Shown here: piece by piece, positions 9,300-18,135 of the stretch
Layout of the letters: each line of letters starts with the position of its first letter
How positions within the stretch are numbered: position 1 is the first letter of the stretch
DNA from: Gloeobacterales cyanobacterium ES-bin-141
Lineage (GTDB): Bacteria > Cyanobacteriota > Cyanobacteriia > Gloeobacterales > Gloeobacteraceae
Assembly: GCA_014380935.1 (NCBI GenBank)
Contig: JACMIX010000312.1
Span: 1-32,700 of the forward strand
DNA length: 32,700 bases
Direction: 5' to 3'
Position numbers and translations under genes: made by a program
Notes under the pieces: model-generated
Databases searched by the model: none
Told to the model about the DNA's origin: nothing
Seen by the model: the letters and a program-made list of their open reading frames with translations, nothing else

Positions 9300-10172
9300 A
9301 TGCACCGGTACAAATCGTGGATAATACTTGCCGCAGCAGGGGCACTGCTTGGAACTGCTCCTACCCTGGGCCAACCGCGCCCTCCTGAGCGGATGAGCGC
9401 TGCTCAGGCGTCCTACGAGCAAGGAGCGCTCAAGGTCAAGAACAAAGACTACCGGGCGTCGATTGAGAATTTCACCCAGGCCGTCCGCTTGAACCCCAAC
9501 TATGCTCTGGCTTACGTCGGTCGGGGCATTGCCCGGGCAAACCTGGGGGATAAGCAAGGAGCGATCGACGACTATACCCGCGCCATCCGTATTGATCCCG
9601 AGGATGCCCAGGCGCACTACAACCGAGGTTTCCTCCGCTACGGTCTCGGAAAACGCGAAGCGGCAGTCGAAGATTATACCCGCGCCATCCGCCTCAAGCC
9701 CGACTATGCCCTCGCGTACAACAATCGCGGCTTTGCCCGTTTTCGACTGGGCAAGTACCGCGAAGCCATCGAGGACCTGGAGCAGGCCATTGGCCTTGAT
9801 TCTAGCTATGCTGTCGCTTACAACAACCGCGCCCTGGTCCGCAATGCCCTTAAAGAGTACCAGAAGGCCATCGAGGACTTTGACCGGACACTCGGACTCG
9901 ACCCCGAGTATGCCATCGCCTACGTCGGACGGGGAGTCGCCCACTATGGCCTGGGCAATCGGCAGGCGGCAGTCGAGGACTACACCCGTGCTATCCGCCT
10001 CAACCCCAAAGACGCCCAGGCCCACTACAATCGGGGCATTGCCCGCTCGGGCCTGGGTGAGCGCGAGTCGGCGGTGGAAGACCTGCAAAAAGCGGCTGAA
10101 CTTCTCCGCCAACAGGGCGACAAAGCTAGCTCCCAAAAGGCACTGGAACTCGTCCGTAAACTCGAAGGCTAG
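9300..10172 (+). CDS. Secreted/lipid-anchored TPR-repeat protein
   Basis: Signal peptide followed by tandem 34-aa TPRs (YALAYVGRGIARANLGDKQGAIDDYTRAIRIDPEDAQAHYNRG...). Confidence 0.92.
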   Translation: MHRYKSWIILAAAGALLGTAPTLGQPRPPERMSAAQASYEQGALKVKNKDYRASIENFTQAVRLNPNYALAYVGRGIARANLGDKQGAIDDYTRAIRIDPEDAQAHYNRGFLRYGLGKREAAVEDYTRAIRLKPDYALAYNNRGFARFRLGKYREAIEDLEQAIGLDSSYAVAYNNRALVRNALKEYQKAIEDFDRTLGLDPEYAIAYVGRGVAHYGLGNRQAAVEDYTRAIRLNPKDAQAHYNRGIARSGLGERESAVEDLQKAAELLRQQGDKASSQKALELVRKLEG

Positions 10173-10275
10173 CTGTCCGTCGGTGCACTACGCGACAGTC
10201 CGGCACTCCGCCGACTGGCAAGATAAGTATGTTCGTGGTACCGCCCGTTTTACATTTTGTCTGGATAGGATACCG

Positions 10276-12951
10276 ATGTTTGCTTACAAACTCCTGCGTC
10301 TGTGCATCGTACTCGCCCTGGGACTGATGAGTGCGAGCCCCGCCCTGGCCGAGTCGAGGTTTTCTTTTGAGACGACCCCCGGGCAACTGCCCAAGAGTGT
10401 CATTCCTAGCCACTACGCCATTACGCTCACACCGGACATGCAGAGCCTGACCTTTAAAGGTTCTGAGGTGATCGATCTTGATGTCAAGACGGCCAGCAAT
10501 ACAATTACACTCAACGCCCTAGAACTGGACGTTGCAAGTGCCGCTCTGGACGGGCAGGTAGCGCAGGTCAAGACCGACGAGGCTAAACAGACCCTCATCC
10601 TGACTTTTCCGGAGCCTGTCAAACCGGGAGCGCACAAACTGGCCATCGAGTTCGCGGGCAAGATCGGTAACCAGGCTCAGGGCCTCTACTACGACCGCTA
10701 CCAGACCGCTCAAGGGCAGAAGGTTCTGCTTGCGACCCAGATGGAGCCGACGGACGCACGGCGGATGTTTCCCGGTTGGGATGAACCCGTCTACCGCACG
10801 ACCTATCAGTTGACGGTCAACGTGCCCGAGAAATTCATGGCCGTCTCCAACATGCCTGTCGAGACTCAGAAGGCACTCGGCCAGGGTCTCAAGACCGTTA
10901 CCTTTCAGCGCACGCCCAAGATGTCCAGTTACTTGATGGTCCTGGTCACGGGCGAGCTTGAGGCCATCGAGACAGAAAGTGCGGGTGTAAAGCTGCGCGT
11001 CATCACCACCGAGGGCAAGAAAGAGTCGGGCCGCTACGCGCTCGAAGCTCTCCAAAAGCTGCTGCCTTACTACGACGATTACTTTGGAGTCAAGTACCCA
11101 CTGCCCAAGCTCGATATGATCGCCCTGCCGGGTGGCTTTAGTGGAGCAATGGAGAACTGGGGAGGCATCACCTACAACGAGTCAATCCTACTATTTGATC
11201 CCAAAACCTCCTCCCAGGGCACCAAGGAAGCAATTTTCAACGTGGTTGCCCACGAAGTCGCTCACCAGTGGTTCGGGGATCTGGTGACGATGGCCTGGTG
11301 GGACAATCTGTGGCTCAACGAAGGCTTCGCCACCTGGATGGCCCTCAAGGCGAGCGACCAATTCAATCCGGGCTGGAACATCTGGCTCAGGGCCAACGCC
11401 TCCAAAGATGTGGCAATGGGATCGGATGCCCGCAAGACGACCCACCCCATCCAGCAACCCGTTAAAGACCCCGGCGAGGCGGTAGCGGCCTTCGACGAAA
11501 TTACCTACCAGAAAGGCGGTGCCGTCATCCGCATGCTGGAGACCTACCTGGGCGAAGCGGATTTCAAGGCGGGCATGCGTCGGTACATGGCGGACCATCA
11601 GTACTCCAACACGACGACTGCGGACCTGTGGGAGTCACTCCAGCAAGCTTCGAGCAAGCCCGTGGCCGCGATCGCAACCAGCTGGACCGAGCAGCCGGGC
11701 CTGCCTGTGGTTAAAGTCAGCGCCGCCTGCCAGAGCACCCGCGAACTGGTGCTTACCCAGGAGCGCTTCACAATCAATGACCCGAGTGCAGCACCCTTGA
11801 TGTGGCAGATCCCGGTCTCCGTTCAAAAGGTGGGTGCTGCGGACCCCGTAGACTACACCCTGCTTACGACCAAAACGGCAAGTGTTCGCGAGGACGGCTG
11901 CCAGGGTGCCGTCAAACTCAACGTTGCAGACGCAGGTTACTACCGGGTGCAGTATGAACCGGCCCTGTTCAAAGCGTTGCAGGCGAGTGCCAGTAAATTG
12001 CCGGAGGCAGACCGCGTCAACCTGCTGAGTGATACCTGGGCCATGGTGCAGGCCGGACGCCTCCCGTCCACCAACTACCTGGAATTGGTCCAGGCAGTCC
12101 GCGACGATACGAGTCTCGCTGTCTGGGAGCAAGTTCTCAGCACTCTTCAGTCAATTGACGCTCTGCAAGTCGGCCGGCCGGGGCGCTCGGCCTTTCAGGC
12201 CTATGGCCGTTCGCTACTAGCTCCGGTCTTCGAGCGGATTGGCTGGGACGCAAAACCCGGTGAAGCTCAGACGGTCGCCCTGCTGCGCAGTAAACTGCTT
12301 ACCGTCCTGGGCAGTTTCAGGGACGAGGCGGTGATTGCCGAGGCCCGCAAACGCTTCCAAGCCTTCCTGCAAACACCCGGTTCACTTGCCCCGGACCTGC
12401 GCCCACCTGTCTTCTACATCGTGGGCCGCTACGGCGACCAGGCAACTTACGACCAGTTGCAAGCTCTGGGGCGCAAGACCCAGAGTACCGAGGAAAAGAG
12501 CCGCTTTTACAGAGCGATGGCGGCGTCCCTGGACCCGAAGCTTGCCCGCCAAACCCTGAATGTCTCACTGACGGACGAAGTGAATCCAGTCCTCGCAACC
12601 AACCTGGTTCTGGCTGTAGCCTCAGATGGAGAACACCGTTCGCTCGCCTGGGACTTTACCAAAAAGCACACGCAGGAGTTGCTGAACAAGCAGACCTTCT
12701 TTGCAAAAAATAAATACATACCCAATCTGATGAGCGTCTTCCCTGACGTCGAGCGCGCTACTGAACTGGAAGCTTACGCAAAGGCCAACCTGCCCCCGGA
12801 GGCCCAGAGCGAAGTGGCCAAGGGTGCTGAGCGCATCCGCTTCAGGGCGGGCCTACGCCAGCGGGAACTAACCAGAATCGACAGCTGGGTCTGCAATCAG
12901 TCGGGTTCGCCCGGTGGCTTCAAAGCTCAATACTGTATCGGTAATTCCTGA
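10276..12951 (+). CDS. M1-family metallopeptidase (aminopeptidase N-like), secreted
   Basis: GAMENWGGITYNE and HEVAHQWFGDLVTMAWWDNLWLNEGFA (GAMEN and HExxH-x18-E). ATG at 10276 (MFAYKLLRLCIVLALGLMSASPALA signal peptide). The ORF-track start at 9502 is a spurious extension. Confidence 0.95.
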   Translation: MFAYKLLRLCIVLALGLMSASPALAESRFSFETTPGQLPKSVIPSHYAITLTPDMQSLTFKGSEVIDLDVKTASNTITLNALELDVASAALDGQVAQVKTDEAKQTLILTFPEPVKPGAHKLAIEFAGKIGNQAQGLYYDRYQTAQGQKVLLATQMEPTDARRMFPGWDEPVYRTTYQLTVNVPEKFMAVSNMPVETQKALGQGLKTVTFQRTPKMSSYLMVLVTGELEAIETESAGVKLRVITTEGKKESGRYALEALQKLLPYYDDYFGVKYPLPKLDMIALPGGFSGAMENWGGITYNESILLFDPKTSSQGTKEAIFNVVAHEVAHQWFGDLVTMAWWDNLWLNEGFATWMALKASDQFNPGWNIWLRANASKDVAMGSDARKTTHPIQQPVKDPGEAVAAFDEITYQKGGAVIRMLETYLGEADFKAGMRRYMADHQYSNTTTADLWESLQQASSKPVAAIATSWTEQPGLPVVKVSAACQSTRELVLTQERFTINDPSAAPLMWQIPVSVQKVGAADPVDYTLLTTKTASVREDGCQGAVKLNVADAGYYRVQYEPALFKALQASASKLPEADRVNLLSDTWAMVQAGRLPSTNYLELVQAVRDDTSLAVWEQVLSTLQSIDALQVGRPGRSAFQAYGRSLLAPVFERIGWDAKPGEAQTVALLRSKLLTVLGSFRDEAVIAEARKRFQAFLQTPGSLAPDLRPPVFYIVGRYGDQATYDQLQALGRKTQSTEEKSRFYRAMAASLDPKLARQTLNVSLTDEVNPVLATNLVLAVASDGEHRSLAWDFTKKHTQELLNKQTFFAKNKYIPNLMSVFPDVERATELEAYAKANLPPEAQSEVAKGAERIRFRAGLRQRELTRIDSWVCNQSGSPGGFKAQYCIGNS

Positions 12952-12952
12952 A

Positions 12953-12998
12953 GACTACAGAGAGCGGTGCAGTCGAGTCAGCACCGCTCTCTGTAGTC
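12953..12998. terminator. Perfect 18-bp stem/10-nt loop inverted repeat between convergent genes; candidate bidirectional terminator
   Basis: GACTACAGAGAGCGGTGC-AGTCGAGTCA-GCACCGCTCTCTGTAGTC, starting 1 nt after the aminopeptidase stop; no T-tract follows. Confidence 0.7.
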
Positions 12999-13017
12999 CA
13001 AATGCACAGGATCCTGC

Positions 13018-14487
13018 TCAGGGTTCTAGTGGTACAGCACTGCTTTTGAGTATCCCGATCTGGGTGGGTATCTTTTCAAGGGCTAAAGGAACTGGAGCCG
13101 GTTTGAGCAGAGATAGAGAGGACGTCTGGCTGACGGGCAGGCTTGCGACTTTGAGCGTGGGTGCCGTTGCAGCATTTACTGGTATGGCTGTAACTTTGGC
13201 CGCAGGTGGGTCAGATAGCACGGGTACACTCGCCGCCTTGAGCATTGCAGTCGGGCCCGTAGAGGCACTGGTTGCCATAGGCATGAGCAATGTCTTCGTA
13301 GACATCGCGTAGGCCGGTGGGAGCAGTATTTGGGGCCGTGCAGCGGAAGACGGGACACGTGTCAGAGGTGGTAGGACCTTAAGGGATGCGGAGGATGGAA
13401 CCTGGGGCTGTGCCAGTCGCAGACTTACCTGGGGTGCCTGCCCGTCGGTCGTGAGTGGACCCGTGGACATCGGAAGGGAATCATGGCCTGCGTACCAGGT
13501 CTCCAGGTGGTACTGGGCTTCAAAATATTGTGCCGCTGAGCGGGGAACGAGGCTTGCCAGAATAATCGCGTTGGCATAGTCACCCTTGCCTGCCGAGCGA
13601 AGGGCACGGCTCAGCAGGTCTGTGCTCCACTCCTCGCGCCGCTGTCTGACCCTGTCGATGACCATTGATGTATTGGCAATCCGTTCGAGCTTGCTGAGTG
13701 CGGCACCTATATATTCCGGAGACCCCAGGGTGGCCTGAGTTTCAGCCTTGGCCAGGAGCACGCGGTCAGAGGCAGGAACGTCACTCGTGCTCGTCGTCCA
13801 GATGGCCCCGCCAATTCCCAGCAGTAAGAGTACTCCGGCCAGGAGCAGGGCAGGCTGTCGTAGAGTGCGGGCAGTAGAGGCATTGGTACGCTGTCGTGGC
13901 GGAAGTGGACCGGCATGCAAAGCTTTGAGGAAATCCTGCATGCCCTGCGGGCGCATGAGCGGGTCTTTGTGCAAACACTGCATGATGAGTTTGGCTAAGT
14001 AGTCCGGAACCTCGGAGCGCACAAGTTTAAGCGGGTGAGGCAATGTTCTGGTGTGTGCAAAACACCAGGCCTCCAGGTCATCGGTCGCCGCGACAACCGG
14101 CAAGTGGCCGCAGCACAACTCGTAGAGCATGACTCCCAGGCTGTACATATCTGCAGAAACACTCGAGGAGTTGGTATTTAGACGCTCCGGCGCACTATAG
14201 CGGGCTGCGTGGAGAGTCATCCCCCCCCCGGAGCCGCGATCCCAGACTCTAGCCCATTCATCTTCTTGCTCTCGTACAACCAGAATAGTTCGGGGGTCGA
14301 GGTTTCCATGGGCAAGCCCCCACCGGTGTGCTTGAGCGAGAGCGGTGGCAATGTGACCTGCCAGGATGGCAACGCGTCCGGGATCAAGAGAGCCCTCCTG
14401 CTGCCGAAGCTCATCCAGGGAACAGCTCGAGTGATCTACATTCGATGGCATAAGTGGCAAGCACGTAGGATTTTGATTGACATTCAT
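13018..14487 (-). CDS. Protein-kinase-like protein (putative pseudokinase, C-lobe only) with a TM segment and long Pro/Ala/Ser-rich tail
   Basis: ALAQAHRWGLAHGNLDPRTILV (degenerate HRDLKPxN), ARYSAPERL, DMYSLGVMLYELCCGHLP, CLHKDPLMRPQGMQDFL; TM LLLAGVLLLLGIGGAIW. The open frame extends to 14604; internal ATGs at 14487 or 14451 are also plausible starts. Confidence 0.8.
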   Translation of the reverse strand: MNVNQNPTCLPLMPSNVDHSSCSLDELRQQEGSLDPGRVAILAGHIATALAQAHRWGLAHGNLDPRTILVVREQEDEWARVWDRGSGGGMTLHAARYSAPERLNTNSSSVSADMYSLGVMLYELCCGHLPVVAATDDLEAWCFAHTRTLPHPLKLVRSEVPDYLAKLIMQCLHKDPLMRPQGMQDFLKALHAGPLPPRQRTNASTARTLRQPALLLAGVLLLLGIGGAIWTTSTSDVPASDRVLLAKAETQATLGSPEYIGAALSKLERIANTSMVIDRVRQRREEWSTDLLSRALRSAGKGDYANAIILASLVPRSAAQYFEAQYHLETWYAGHDSLPMSTGPLTTDGQAPQVSLRLAQPQVPSSASLKVLPPLTRVPSSAARPQILLPPAYAMSTKTLLMPMATSASTGPTAMLKAASVPVLSDPPAAKVTAIPVNAATAPTLKVASLPVSQTSSLSLLKPAPVPLALEKIPTQIGILKSSAVPLEP

Positions 14488-14618
14488 GACAGGCGGGAGG
14501 AAACTGTTCTGATCAGACCGCGTGGGCACCTCTGCGTCAAGGGGATTTATGCACCAATATACGGAATGTGTACTAACTTTATGTCCTGAAAGGATATGTC
14601 TCAATGCAGGGGTAGCCG

Positions 14619-15398
14619 GTGATGATCCAGCTCAAAATGACAGTTCCCCGGTTAGCAAGTATCAGTCTGGCCTTATTGGTATGGGTGTCCACTGCAAATG
14701 AGCTGTTGGCCCAGTCCGGCCAGACAATACAACAATTGTTCGTGGACGGCATTGCTCTACAGAGTAAAGGGAACTACGCCCAGGCCTTGAAGGTTTGGAA
14801 CGAGGTGATTCAGAAAGCACCCGGCGAACCCGCTGCCTATGTCAACCGCGGCATTACCCGCTATGGCATGAACGATCTGACCGGGGCGCTGAAGGATTTT
14901 AGCGAAGCAATTATCAAAAAGCGCGACTACGCCGATGCCTACTTCAACCGGGCCGTGATCCTCAGTGATCTTGGCGACTATCAGGCGGCAGTCGCCGATT
15001 ACCAGCAGTACCTGACCCTCAATCCCAACGCACCCGACAGTGAGCTGGCCCGCAACAAACTCAACACCCTGCGCCAGCGTGAGCGCATCGCTACGCAGCC
15101 GTTGCTCCCCGAGCGACCCTCCCCGCTCCCAAGTAGCGGAGCCGTCCCCCTGGGCAAGATCAGCGGTTACGACGCGACGACCGACGATACACTGCTGGGT
15201 CTGAAAGTGAGCGTCGAGAAGAAGTTGCTCAAAACGTCCGCTTCCATTTACAAAAAAGCCCAAAATTTCGTCGTTCAAATGAAACGGGGCACCACCATCG
15301 ACCAGGCACTCAAGCGTTCCGGCCTCGACCGTCAGTCGATGATCCGTCTGACCTGGCGCGGAGCAGCCTGGCGCACTTACAGAGTGCTGATCCGTTAG
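14619..15398 (+). CDS. TPR-repeat secreted protein
   Basis: Signal peptide, then TPRs (AYVNRGITRYGMNDLTGALKDFSEAIIKKRDYADAYFNRAVILSDLGDYQAAVADYQQYLTLNP). GTG at 14619 or ATG at 14622. Confidence 0.85.
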   Translation: MMIQLKMTVPRLASISLALLVWVSTANELLAQSGQTIQQLFVDGIALQSKGNYAQALKVWNEVIQKAPGEPAAYVNRGITRYGMNDLTGALKDFSEAIIKKRDYADAYFNRAVILSDLGDYQAAVADYQQYLTLNPNAPDSELARNKLNTLRQRERIATQPLLPERPSPLPSSGAVPLGKISGYDATTDDTLLGLKVSVEKKLLKTSASIYKKAQNFVVQMKRGTTIDQALKRSGLDRQSMIRLTWRGAAWRTYRVLIR

Positions 15399-15449
15399 CC
15401 TTTGTGTTTGGGATCAAGCCGATAATAGACAAAGTTACTCGGCATACCA

Positions 15450-15746
15450 ATGGACCTTGAAGCAGCTCGTCTTCGTGCCAGACTTCGCACTGAGTTGCGT
15501 GCTCCTCTGCGCAAGTTACGGATGTTTTTGTACGTTGCCTTTGGGGCGAGCGGGGCAATCGGGTGGTTCGTGAGCTTTTTTCGCGTCCTGGCCGCGCGCG
15601 AGCTACAGACCAGCCTGGTCAATCTGGCTATCCAGACCGGACTGATCATCCTGGTGGTTTGGTTATGGCGTCTGGAAGCCCGCCAGGACGACAAACTCTT
15701 CGAGCGTTACCTGGCTCAGGAAAGCAGGCCTCAGGATGCAGGATAG
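15450..15746 (+). CDS. DUF3493 / LPA1-like (low PSII accumulation 1) membrane protein
   Basis: RLRTELRAPLRKLRMFLYVAFGASGAIGWFVSFFRVLAAR...LVNLAIQTGLIILVVWLWRLEARQDDKL matches the cyanobacterial DUF3493 pattern. Confidence 0.8.
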   Translation: MDLEAARLRARLRTELRAPLRKLRMFLYVAFGASGAIGWFVSFFRVLAARELQTSLVNLAIQTGLIILVVWLWRLEARQDDKLFERYLAQESRPQDAG

Positions 15747-16782
15747 CGCCCCCCCGTACCGGGCTCCCTGGTATTTTCAGGACGGTCTAGTCCAGACGCT
15801 GCTCGTCAGCACTCAGCACGGTGGAGCCTGGGTGCGCCGGGGCGAGCGCTCACCCCTCGCTCCCCGGTTACCGGCTCTACCCTGGCAGGACCATGTTTTT
15901 GCCGGTGCCGAGGGTGTTCCCTTAGCAGGGCGATACTGTGCCCATCCCGGACGCAAAGCCCGGGGTACGATCATTGCCTGTTACGGGATCACCGGCACCA
16001 TGCAGACGTGCTGGTACATTCACTACCTGGCCCGTAAAGCCTTTGCACGTGGCTATGACGTGGTGATCTACGACTGGCGTGGCCATGGGCAGAGTGCGGC
16101 GCTCTCGGCAGTGCCTCCTTCGGATGGCTGGCGCGACGGTGAAGATATCTTGCACATTGCCCACCAGGCTTTTGATCTAGGTTGTGCAGCACCGGCGATC
16201 CCCGTGGGTTTCTCGCTGGGGGGACAGCTTGTGCTCTGGTCGCTCAAGGTGGCCTATCAGCTTGGCGATGCGGCTATTACCGGGGCCTGCACCGTCTGTC
16301 CCAACCTCGAGTCGAGCTGGTCGCTGGCCTTTTTGCGCACGACAGTCGGTGGGCGGCTGATCGAGAGCGCCCTGGTCAATGAACTGTGCCGCGAGGTGCG
16401 CCTGCGCATCGAGCGCTACCCCGAGTACGTGCCCGAGGGGGTACTGGACCGCCTCAAGGTTATTCCCGACTTCGACCGCGAACTGGTCATTGACTACTAC
16501 CGATTCTCGAGCGTCGAGGAATACTACCGTCAGACTAGCGGTCTCTACTTGCTGGAAGATTTGCACCTGCCAAACTTAATTCTCTACGCGGCAGACGACC
16601 CGATGTTCGCTCCGCGCATCGTCGGTGAACTTGAACGTCGGGTCGCGCAAAATTCGCACACCAAACTTCTGCTGACCGGTCAGGGCGGGCATGTCGGTTA
16701 CATCGGGCTACCGACGCGTTTTGAGGATGAGTTCTGGGCACTCAACCGCGTGCTTGATTTTTGCGACCGGCTGAGTAGTTGA
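15736..16782 (+). CDS. YheT-family alpha/beta hydrolase
   Basis: PWYFQDGLVQTLL, GITGTMQTCWYIHYLARKAFARGYDVVIYDWRGHGQS, GFSLGGQLVLW, DDPMFAP, GGHVGYIG; overlaps the upstream DUF3493 ORF by 11 nt. Confidence 0.88.
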   Translation: MQDSAPPYRAPWYFQDGLVQTLLVSTQHGGAWVRRGERSPLAPRLPALPWQDHVFAGAEGVPLAGRYCAHPGRKARGTIIACYGITGTMQTCWYIHYLARKAFARGYDVVIYDWRGHGQSAALSAVPPSDGWRDGEDILHIAHQAFDLGCAAPAIPVGFSLGGQLVLWSLKVAYQLGDAAITGACTVCPNLESSWSLAFLRTTVGGRLIESALVNELCREVRLRIERYPEYVPEGVLDRLKVIPDFDRELVIDYYRFSSVEEYYRQTSGLYLLEDLHLPNLILYAADDPMFAPRIVGELERRVAQNSHTKLLLTGQGGHVGYIGLPTRFEDEFWALNRVLDFCDRLSS

Positions 16783-16784
16783 GG

Positions 16785-16961
16785 TCAGCCGGGCTTATGC
16801 TGGTACGCCTCTCGACGCCGCGCCAGAAAACGTCTATTGCACTGTTCGCAACAGTGAGGATAAAGTCCAAGCCAGGACAAGATTTTTTGAAAGCCCCTGC
16901 GCCTGGTTCTGCGAGTTTTCACGCCGCCGCACTGTGGACATTTGGTAGCCAAGGCCGTCAC
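16785..16961 (-). CDS. Small zinc-ribbon-like protein (58 aa), missed by the ORF track
   Basis: Manual translation from GTG: MTALATKCPQCGGVKTRRTRRRGFQKILSWLGLYPHCCEQCNRRFLARRREAYQHKPG*; CPxC...CEQC pairs plus basic RRRGFxxxLxxLGLYPxxCxxCNRRF. Confidence 0.75.
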   Translation of the reverse strand: MTALATKCPQCGGVKTRRTRRRGFQKILSWLGLYPHCCEQCNRRFLARRREAYQHKPG

Positions 16962-17124
16962 CTCGTTGTGAGAAGACTGTCTCCATGCTAGGAGACTTCC
17001 ATGTCAAAGTAGTGTCTCTAATGCGACAAGCATGTGCGTATTTTGCCCTGATTTTTAGGCGCTGCACGGGATCAGCGTGGCTTCTGCTATAGGTTGGTAG
17101 CTTCTGTGAGTCTGATAAGATGAC

Positions 17125-18135
17125 TTGACCCAGCCCGAAAATTTCATGCAAAAAATTCCGGTTACCGTAATTACTGGCTTCCTGGGAAGCGGTAAGACAA
17201 CGCTCATCCGTCACCTGCTCACCCACAACCAGGGCCTGCGCATCGCGGTGCTAGTCAATGAATTTGGTCAACTGGGCATCGATGGTGAGCTACTCAAAGC
17301 TTGCAGCGACTGCCCCGAGCAAGACATCGTCGAGCTGACCAATGGTTGCGTGTGCTGCACTGTCCAGGAGGAGTTTCTGCCCGTGATGGAGCAGTTGCTC
17401 GAGCGCCGGGATAAGCTCGACCACATTCTGATTGAAACTTCCGGGTTGGCCTTACCAAAGCCCCTGATTCAGGCCTTCCGCTGGCCGCAGATCGCTCATG
17501 CGGCGACTGTCGATGGCGTAGTGACCCTGGTGGACGGTGATGCCGTGGCCAATGGTCAGCTTGGTCAGTCGGTGCCGGGCTCCGCCCACGAGACGCCTTT
17601 AGAAGAACTGTTCGAGGACCAGCTTGCCTGTGCGGACCTGGTAATTCTCAACAAGGCTGACCTGCTCGATGCGGACCGGCTCGCTCAGGTCGAGGCGCAA
17701 CTGCGGGTTCAGCTTCCTTCCCGGGTCAAAGTGCTGACTGCCTGCTCGGGTCAACTCGATGCACGGGTGTTGCTGGGCTTTCATCAAGCTGTCGAGGAGA
17801 ATCTGGCCACGCGCCCCAGTCACCACGACACCGAAGAGGACCACGACCATGACGAAGCGATCGATTCGGTGAGCCTGCAGATCGAGACGCCCCTGGAGCC
17901 CGAGCGCTTGATTGAGAGGCTCCGGCACCTGGTCGAAACCATGGAGATTTACCGGGTCAAGGGATTCGTATACGTTGCGGACAAGCCCATGCGGCTGGTC
18001 GTTCAGGGTGTGGGTAAACGTTTTGAGCGCTATTACGACCGGGCCTGGCGACCGGGAGAGACCCGCCGGACAGATCTGGTTTTGATTGGCCGTGATCTGG
18101 ACAGCAGACGCATCGAGGATGTATTGCTTATGTGA
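17125..18135 (+). CDS. COG0523 (CobW-type) G3E GTPase metallochaperone-like protein
   Basis: VITGFLGSGKTTLIRHLL (P-loop), GCVCCTVQEEF (CxCC), NKADL, His/Asp-rich linker SHHDTEEDHDHDEA, CobW C-terminal domain. TTG at 17125 or ATG at 17146. Confidence 0.93.
   Translation: MTQPENFMQKIPVTVITGFLGSGKTTLIRHLLTHNQGLRIAVLVNEFGQLGIDGELLKACSDCPEQDIVELTNGCVCCTVQEEFLPVMEQLLERRDKLDHILIETSGLALPKPLIQAFRWPQIAHAATVDGVVTLVDGDAVANGQLGQSVPGSAHETPLEELFEDQLACADLVILNKADLLDADRLAQVEAQLRVQLPSRVKVLTACSGQLDARVLLGFHQAVEENLATRPSHHDTEEDHDHDEAIDSVSLQIETPLEPERLIERLRHLVETMEIYRVKGFVYVADKPMRLVVQGVGKRFERYYDRAWRPGETRRTDLVLIGRDLDSRRIEDVLLM

Noticed and set aside
8997-10136. 379-aa repetitive ORF on the minus strand (VVGLGVFGVEADSTGVVLDCR...)
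   Set aside because: Antisense shadow of the TPR gene; its periodicity mirrors the 102-nt TPR repeats and no independent family signal is seen.
9300-10172. Tandem DNA repeats as a possible CRISPR or satellite array
   Set aside because: The repeats are coding TPR units of constant ~102-nt period with divergent sequence and no spacer structure.
9502-10275. N-terminal 258 aa of the 1149-aa ORF (9502-12951) as part of the aminopeptidase
   Set aside because: It is the out-of-frame reading of the TPR gene (9300-10172). A signal peptide and ATG at 10276 mark the true aminopeptidase start.
16834-17226. 130-aa minus-strand ORF overlapping the COG0523 gene start
   Set aside because: A different frame in the same region encodes the more convincing zinc-ribbon protein, and this ORF runs antisense into the P-loop coding sequence.
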